DNA of 7,814 nucleotides, taken from positions 1 to 7,814 of the forward strand of contig JAHCKU010000134.1 of NCBI GenBank assembly GCA_026125625.1, read 5' to 3'. Of the stretch, positions 5,933 to 7,814 are shown in pieces. Position 1 is the stretch's first letter; every line of letters begins with the position of its first letter. Both the position numbers and the translations under genes were made by a program. The DNA comes from Burkholderiales bacterium (GTDB lineage: Bacteria; Pseudomonadota; Gammaproteobacteria; Burkholderiales; SHXO01). Below the pieces are notes generated by a model. That model did not search any database, was not told where the DNA came from, and saw nothing but the letters and a program-made list of their open reading frames with translations.

Positions 5933-6856
5933 ATGACAAGGGGCGGTGACGTAGTCGCCACTCGTACCATGCCATCACCGATGCGCACGTCATCCACGCC
6001 GGTTGCTCGCGTCTCGGATGATTCCGCGACAACCGCAGCAGGCTGGTCGGCCGACCTCCGCCTGCGCTTCGAGCAGCGTGCGGGGCGCTGCGTGCTGGCC
6101 GCACGCGAACATGGCGGCCCGCTGCGCGTGCAGCGGCCGCTGTACCAGGAAGGCGACGCAGTCTGTCAGGTGATCGTCGTTCATCCTCCGGGTGGGATCG
6201 TCGCCGGCGATCGGCTCGCGCTCGACATCACGGCGTGTACCGCAGCCCACGCGCTGCTCACCACGCCCGGCGCGAGCAGGTGGTATCGCTCCATCGGCCC
6301 CGAGGCTGCGCAGCAGGTCGCGCTGACGCTGGAGCCGCAGGCGGTGCTGGAGTGGATGCCGATGGAGTCGATCGTGTTCGATGGCGCACGCGTCGACCAG
6401 CAGCTGCGCGTCGACCTGGGCGAGGCCGCGCGCTACATCGGGTGGGAGATCACCTGCTTCGGACGCACCGCCTCGGGCGAGCGCTTCGAGCAGGGACTGG
6501 TGCGCCAGCGCACCCGGATCTATCGCGGTGCGCGGCCGCTGTTCGTCGAGCAGGCCCAGCTCGATGGCGGCAGCGCCCTGCTGGACTCGAAGGCCGGGTT
6601 GGCCGGCTATCCGGTGAGCGCGCTGATGGTGGCTGCAGGCTACGAAGCCGCGGGCGAGGTGCTGCAGGCCATGCGTGCCACGCCCGTGACGGGTGATGAT
6701 CTGGCCGGCGTAACCGTCATGCCCGAGGTCACCATCACTCGTTACCTCGGCCGCTCCGCGCAGGCGGCACGCGAATACTTCACCGCGCTATGGCAGCTGC
6801 TGCGCCCCCACATGCTCGGACGGCAGGCAGTGGTGCCGCGCATCTGGAGTTGTTGA
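5933..6856 (+). CDS. ureD: urease accessory protein UreD (UreH), nickel-centre assembly chaperone
   Basis: UreD binds the urease apoprotein and, with UreF and UreG, delivers nickel to the active site. Family landmarks are clear: GPLRVQRPLY (residues 62-71), HPPGGIVAGD (84-93), TTPGASRWYRS (110-120), WMPMESIVFDGA (141-152), ITRYLG (268-273) and the C-terminal RPHMLGRQAVVPRIW. The frame gives 307 residues, somewhat longer than the usual 270-290. The extra length is at the N terminus, where residues 1-37 are Ser/Thr-rich and unlike the family, which usually starts shortly before GWSADLRLRFEQRAG. ATG 5933 has only a weak GAAGA upstream. In-frame ATGs at 5969 and 5981 have no ribosome binding site. 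I keep 5933, but the true start may be later. It is the first gene of the urease operon, and ureA follows after 48 bp. Confidence 0.93.
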   Translation: MTRGGDVVATRTMPSPMRTSSTPVARVSDDSATTAAGWSADLRLRFEQRAGRCVLAAREHGGPLRVQRPLYQEGDAVCQVIVVHPPGGIVAGDRLALDITACTAAHALLTTPGASRWYRSIGPEAAQQVALTLEPQAVLEWMPMESIVFDGARVDQQLRVDLGEAARYIGWEITCFGRTASGERFEQGLVRQRTRIYRGARPLFVEQAQLDGGSALLDSKAGLAGYPVSALMVAAGYEAAGEVLQAMRATPVTGDDLAGVTVMPEVTITRYLGRSAQAAREYFTALWQLLRPHMLGRQAVVPRIWSC

Positions 6857-6904
6857 AATGCTCAATGCATCGTTGTTCACGTCATCTGCTGGAGCGACCA
6901 AGTC

Positions 6905-7207
6905 ATGGAGTTGACCCCCCGGGAAAAGGACAAGCTGCTGGTGTTCACCGCAGCCTTGCTGGCCGAGCGGCGCAAGGCGCGCGGCCTCAAGCTGAACTAT
7001 CCGGAAGCCGTGGCCTTCATCAGCGCTGCCATCATGGAAGGCGCGCGCGATGGCCGTTCCGTGTCCGACCTGATGAGCCATGGCGCCACCCTGCTCAAGC
7101 GCGAGGACGTCATGGAGGGTGTGCCGGAGATGATCCCGGAGATCCAGGTGGAAGCGACCTTCCCGGACGGCACCAAGCTGGTGACCGTGCACCATCCCAT
7201 CGTCTGA
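6905..7207 (+). CDS. ureA: urease gamma subunit UreA
   Basis: The 100-residue product is the standard length for a separate bacterial gamma subunit. It matches the family end to end: LTPREKDKLLVFTAALLAER, ARGLKLNYPEAVAFIS (25-40), IMEGARDGRSV (43-53), EDVMEGVPEMIPEIQVEATF (67-86) and the terminal FPDGTKLVTVHHPI. It forms part of the cytoplasmic (UreABC)3 complex that hydrolyses urea to ammonia and carbamate. GGAG at 6891-6894 lies 10 bases before the ATG. The separate gamma and beta genes are the usual arrangement in proteobacteria, unlike the fused form of Helicobacter. Confidence 0.98.
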   Translation: MELTPREKDKLLVFTAALLAERRKARGLKLNYPEAVAFISAAIMEGARDGRSVSDLMSHGATLLKREDVMEGVPEMIPEIQVEATFPDGTKLVTVHHPIV

Positions 7208-7233
7208 GCATGCACGATTTCCAAACACGCGGA

Positions 7234-7260
7234 TCGTTTGCGGCGCCTGCCTTCGAACGA
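7234..7260 (+). repeat. hairpin in the ureA-ureB gap, next to the ureB ribosome binding site
   Basis: TCGTTTG (7234-7240) can pair with CGAACGA (7254-7260) over 7 bp, including one T-G wobble, with a 13-base loop. It ends one base before the ureB ribosome binding site (AAGGA, 7262-7266). It could tune ureB translation or stabilise mRNA ends; this is inference. Confidence 0.35.
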
Positions 7261-7273
7261 AAAGGACAGAACG

Positions 7274-7579
7274 ATGATTCCAGGTGAAATGAAGATCCGG
7301 CCCGGCGAGATCGAGCTCAACGCCGGGCGTAAGACGGTGGGCCTGACAGTGGCCAACACCGGCGATCGTCCGATCCAGGTCGGATCGCACTATCACTTCT
7401 TCGAAACCAATACGGCATTGAAATTCGATCGACAACAGGCCTATGGCTATCGCCTGAACATTCCGGCGGGGACCGCCGTGCGCTTCGAGCCGGGTCAGGA
7501 GCGTACCGTCGAACTGGTGGAGCTGGCGGGCGATCGCGTGGTGTACGGCTTTCTTGGCAAGGTGATGGGGAAACTCTGA
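7274..7579 (+). CDS. ureB: urease beta subunit UreB
   Basis: The 101-residue product has the typical length and sequence of a separate beta subunit. It begins MIPGEMKIRPGEIELNAGR, carries VANTGDRPIQVGSHYHFFET (26-45) with the highly conserved GSHYHF segment, then NIPAGTAVRFEPGQ and the terminal VYGFLGKVMGKL. It packs with UreA and UreC in the cytoplasmic urease trimer. I chose ATG 7274 because AAGGA (7262-7266) lies 7 bases upstream and the protein starts at the usual family position; an in-frame TTG at 7238 would add 12 unlike residues. The stop overlaps the start of ureC by one base (TGATG). Confidence 0.98.
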   Translation: MIPGEMKIRPGEIELNAGRKTVGLTVANTGDRPIQVGSHYHFFETNTALKFDRQQAYGYRLNIPAGTAVRFEPGQERTVELVELAGDRVVYGFLGKVMGKL

Positions 7580-7814
7580 TGGCAACGAAGATCACGCGTT
7601 CGGCCTATGCCGAGATGTTCGGCCCCACCACCGGAGACAAGGTGCGTCTGGCCGATACCGAGCTGTGGGTGGAAGTGGAGAGGGACCACACCCTCTACGG
7701 CGAGGAAGTGAAGTTCGGCGGCGGCAAAGTCATCCGCGACGGCATGGGGCAGAGCCAGCGGCGTGCGGCCGAGGTCGCCGATTCGGTGATCACCAATGCG
7801 CTGATCATCGATCA
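7579..7814 (+). CDS. ureC: urease alpha (catalytic) subunit UreC, 3' truncated by the window edge
   Basis: Only 78 codons plus two bases are present, but they match the N terminus of UreC closely: ITRSAYAEMFGPTTGDKVRL (5-24), LYGEEVKFGGGKVIRDGMGQ (39-58) and VITNALIID (70-78). UreC carries the bi-nickel active site bridged by a carbamylated lysine. Those ligands lie beyond the right edge, so activity cannot be judged from this window. GGGGA at 7566-7570 lies 8 bases before the ATG. The one-base overlap with ureB implies coupled translation and balanced subunit output. Confidence 0.97.
   Translation, partial: MATKITRSAYAEMFGPTTGDKVRLADTELWVEVERDHTLYGEEVKFGGGKVIRDGMGQSQRRAAEVADSVITNALIID

Noticed and set aside
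5088..6104. 338-residue open frame on the minus strand
   Set aside because: It covers the methyltransferase gene and the start of ureD in antisense. The protein shows no family features and crosses an obvious intergenic region.
5796..7814. Urease cluster as a recent horizontal island
   Set aside because: No repeats, integrase, tRNA or shift in base composition obvious by eye marks its left border; the right border is outside the window.

Overview
This window is GC-rich, densely packed bacterial chromosome. Gene content and protein style suggest a gammaproteobacterium, perhaps near the Xanthomonadales/Rhodanobacteraceae or a relative; a betaproteobacterium is not excluded. The evidence is a MaeB-type malic enzyme with a phosphotransacetylase tail, a UPF0585/DUF938 methyltransferase, a NudL-type CoA pyrophosphatase, and a urease with separate ureA and ureB genes in the order ureD-ureA-ureB-ureC. 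No transposase, integrase, tRNA, rRNA, CRISPR array or phage gene was seen.

Left part (1-3211): the 3' half of maeB enters from the left edge. It is followed by a small cytoplasmic tetratricopeptide-repeat protein, then a translationally coupled pair: a GNAT acetyltransferase and a short-chain dehydrogenase that share a GTGA stop/start overlap. A 9-bp perfect stem-loop lies between the dehydrogenase and the oppositely oriented next gene and probably ends transcription from both sides.

Middle part (3212-5795): an 80-residue exported protein on the minus strand diverges from a plus-strand run of nudL, ybaK and an unrecognised 106-residue helical protein. The shared 193-bp divergent region holds a sigma70-like site facing nudL and a possible ECF/sigmaE-like site facing the exported protein. 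A 10-bp perfect inverted repeat precedes the DUF938 methyltransferase, which appears to start at TTG. A weak terminator follows that gene.

Right part (5796-7814): the start of a urease operon. UreD (accessory chaperone for nickel-centre assembly), UreA (gamma), UreB (beta) and the first 78 codons of UreC (alpha, catalytic) run in one direction, with a small hairpin in front of ureB and a TGATG overlap from ureB to ureC. The remaining accessory genes (ureE, F, G) would be expected beyond the right edge but cannot be seen.

Most of the window is ordinary core metabolism. I found no convincing undescribed multi-gene system. The least explained items are the small exported His/Cys/Met protein with its putative stress promoter, the unrecognised 106-residue coiled-coil protein, and the hairpin ahead of the methyltransferase.
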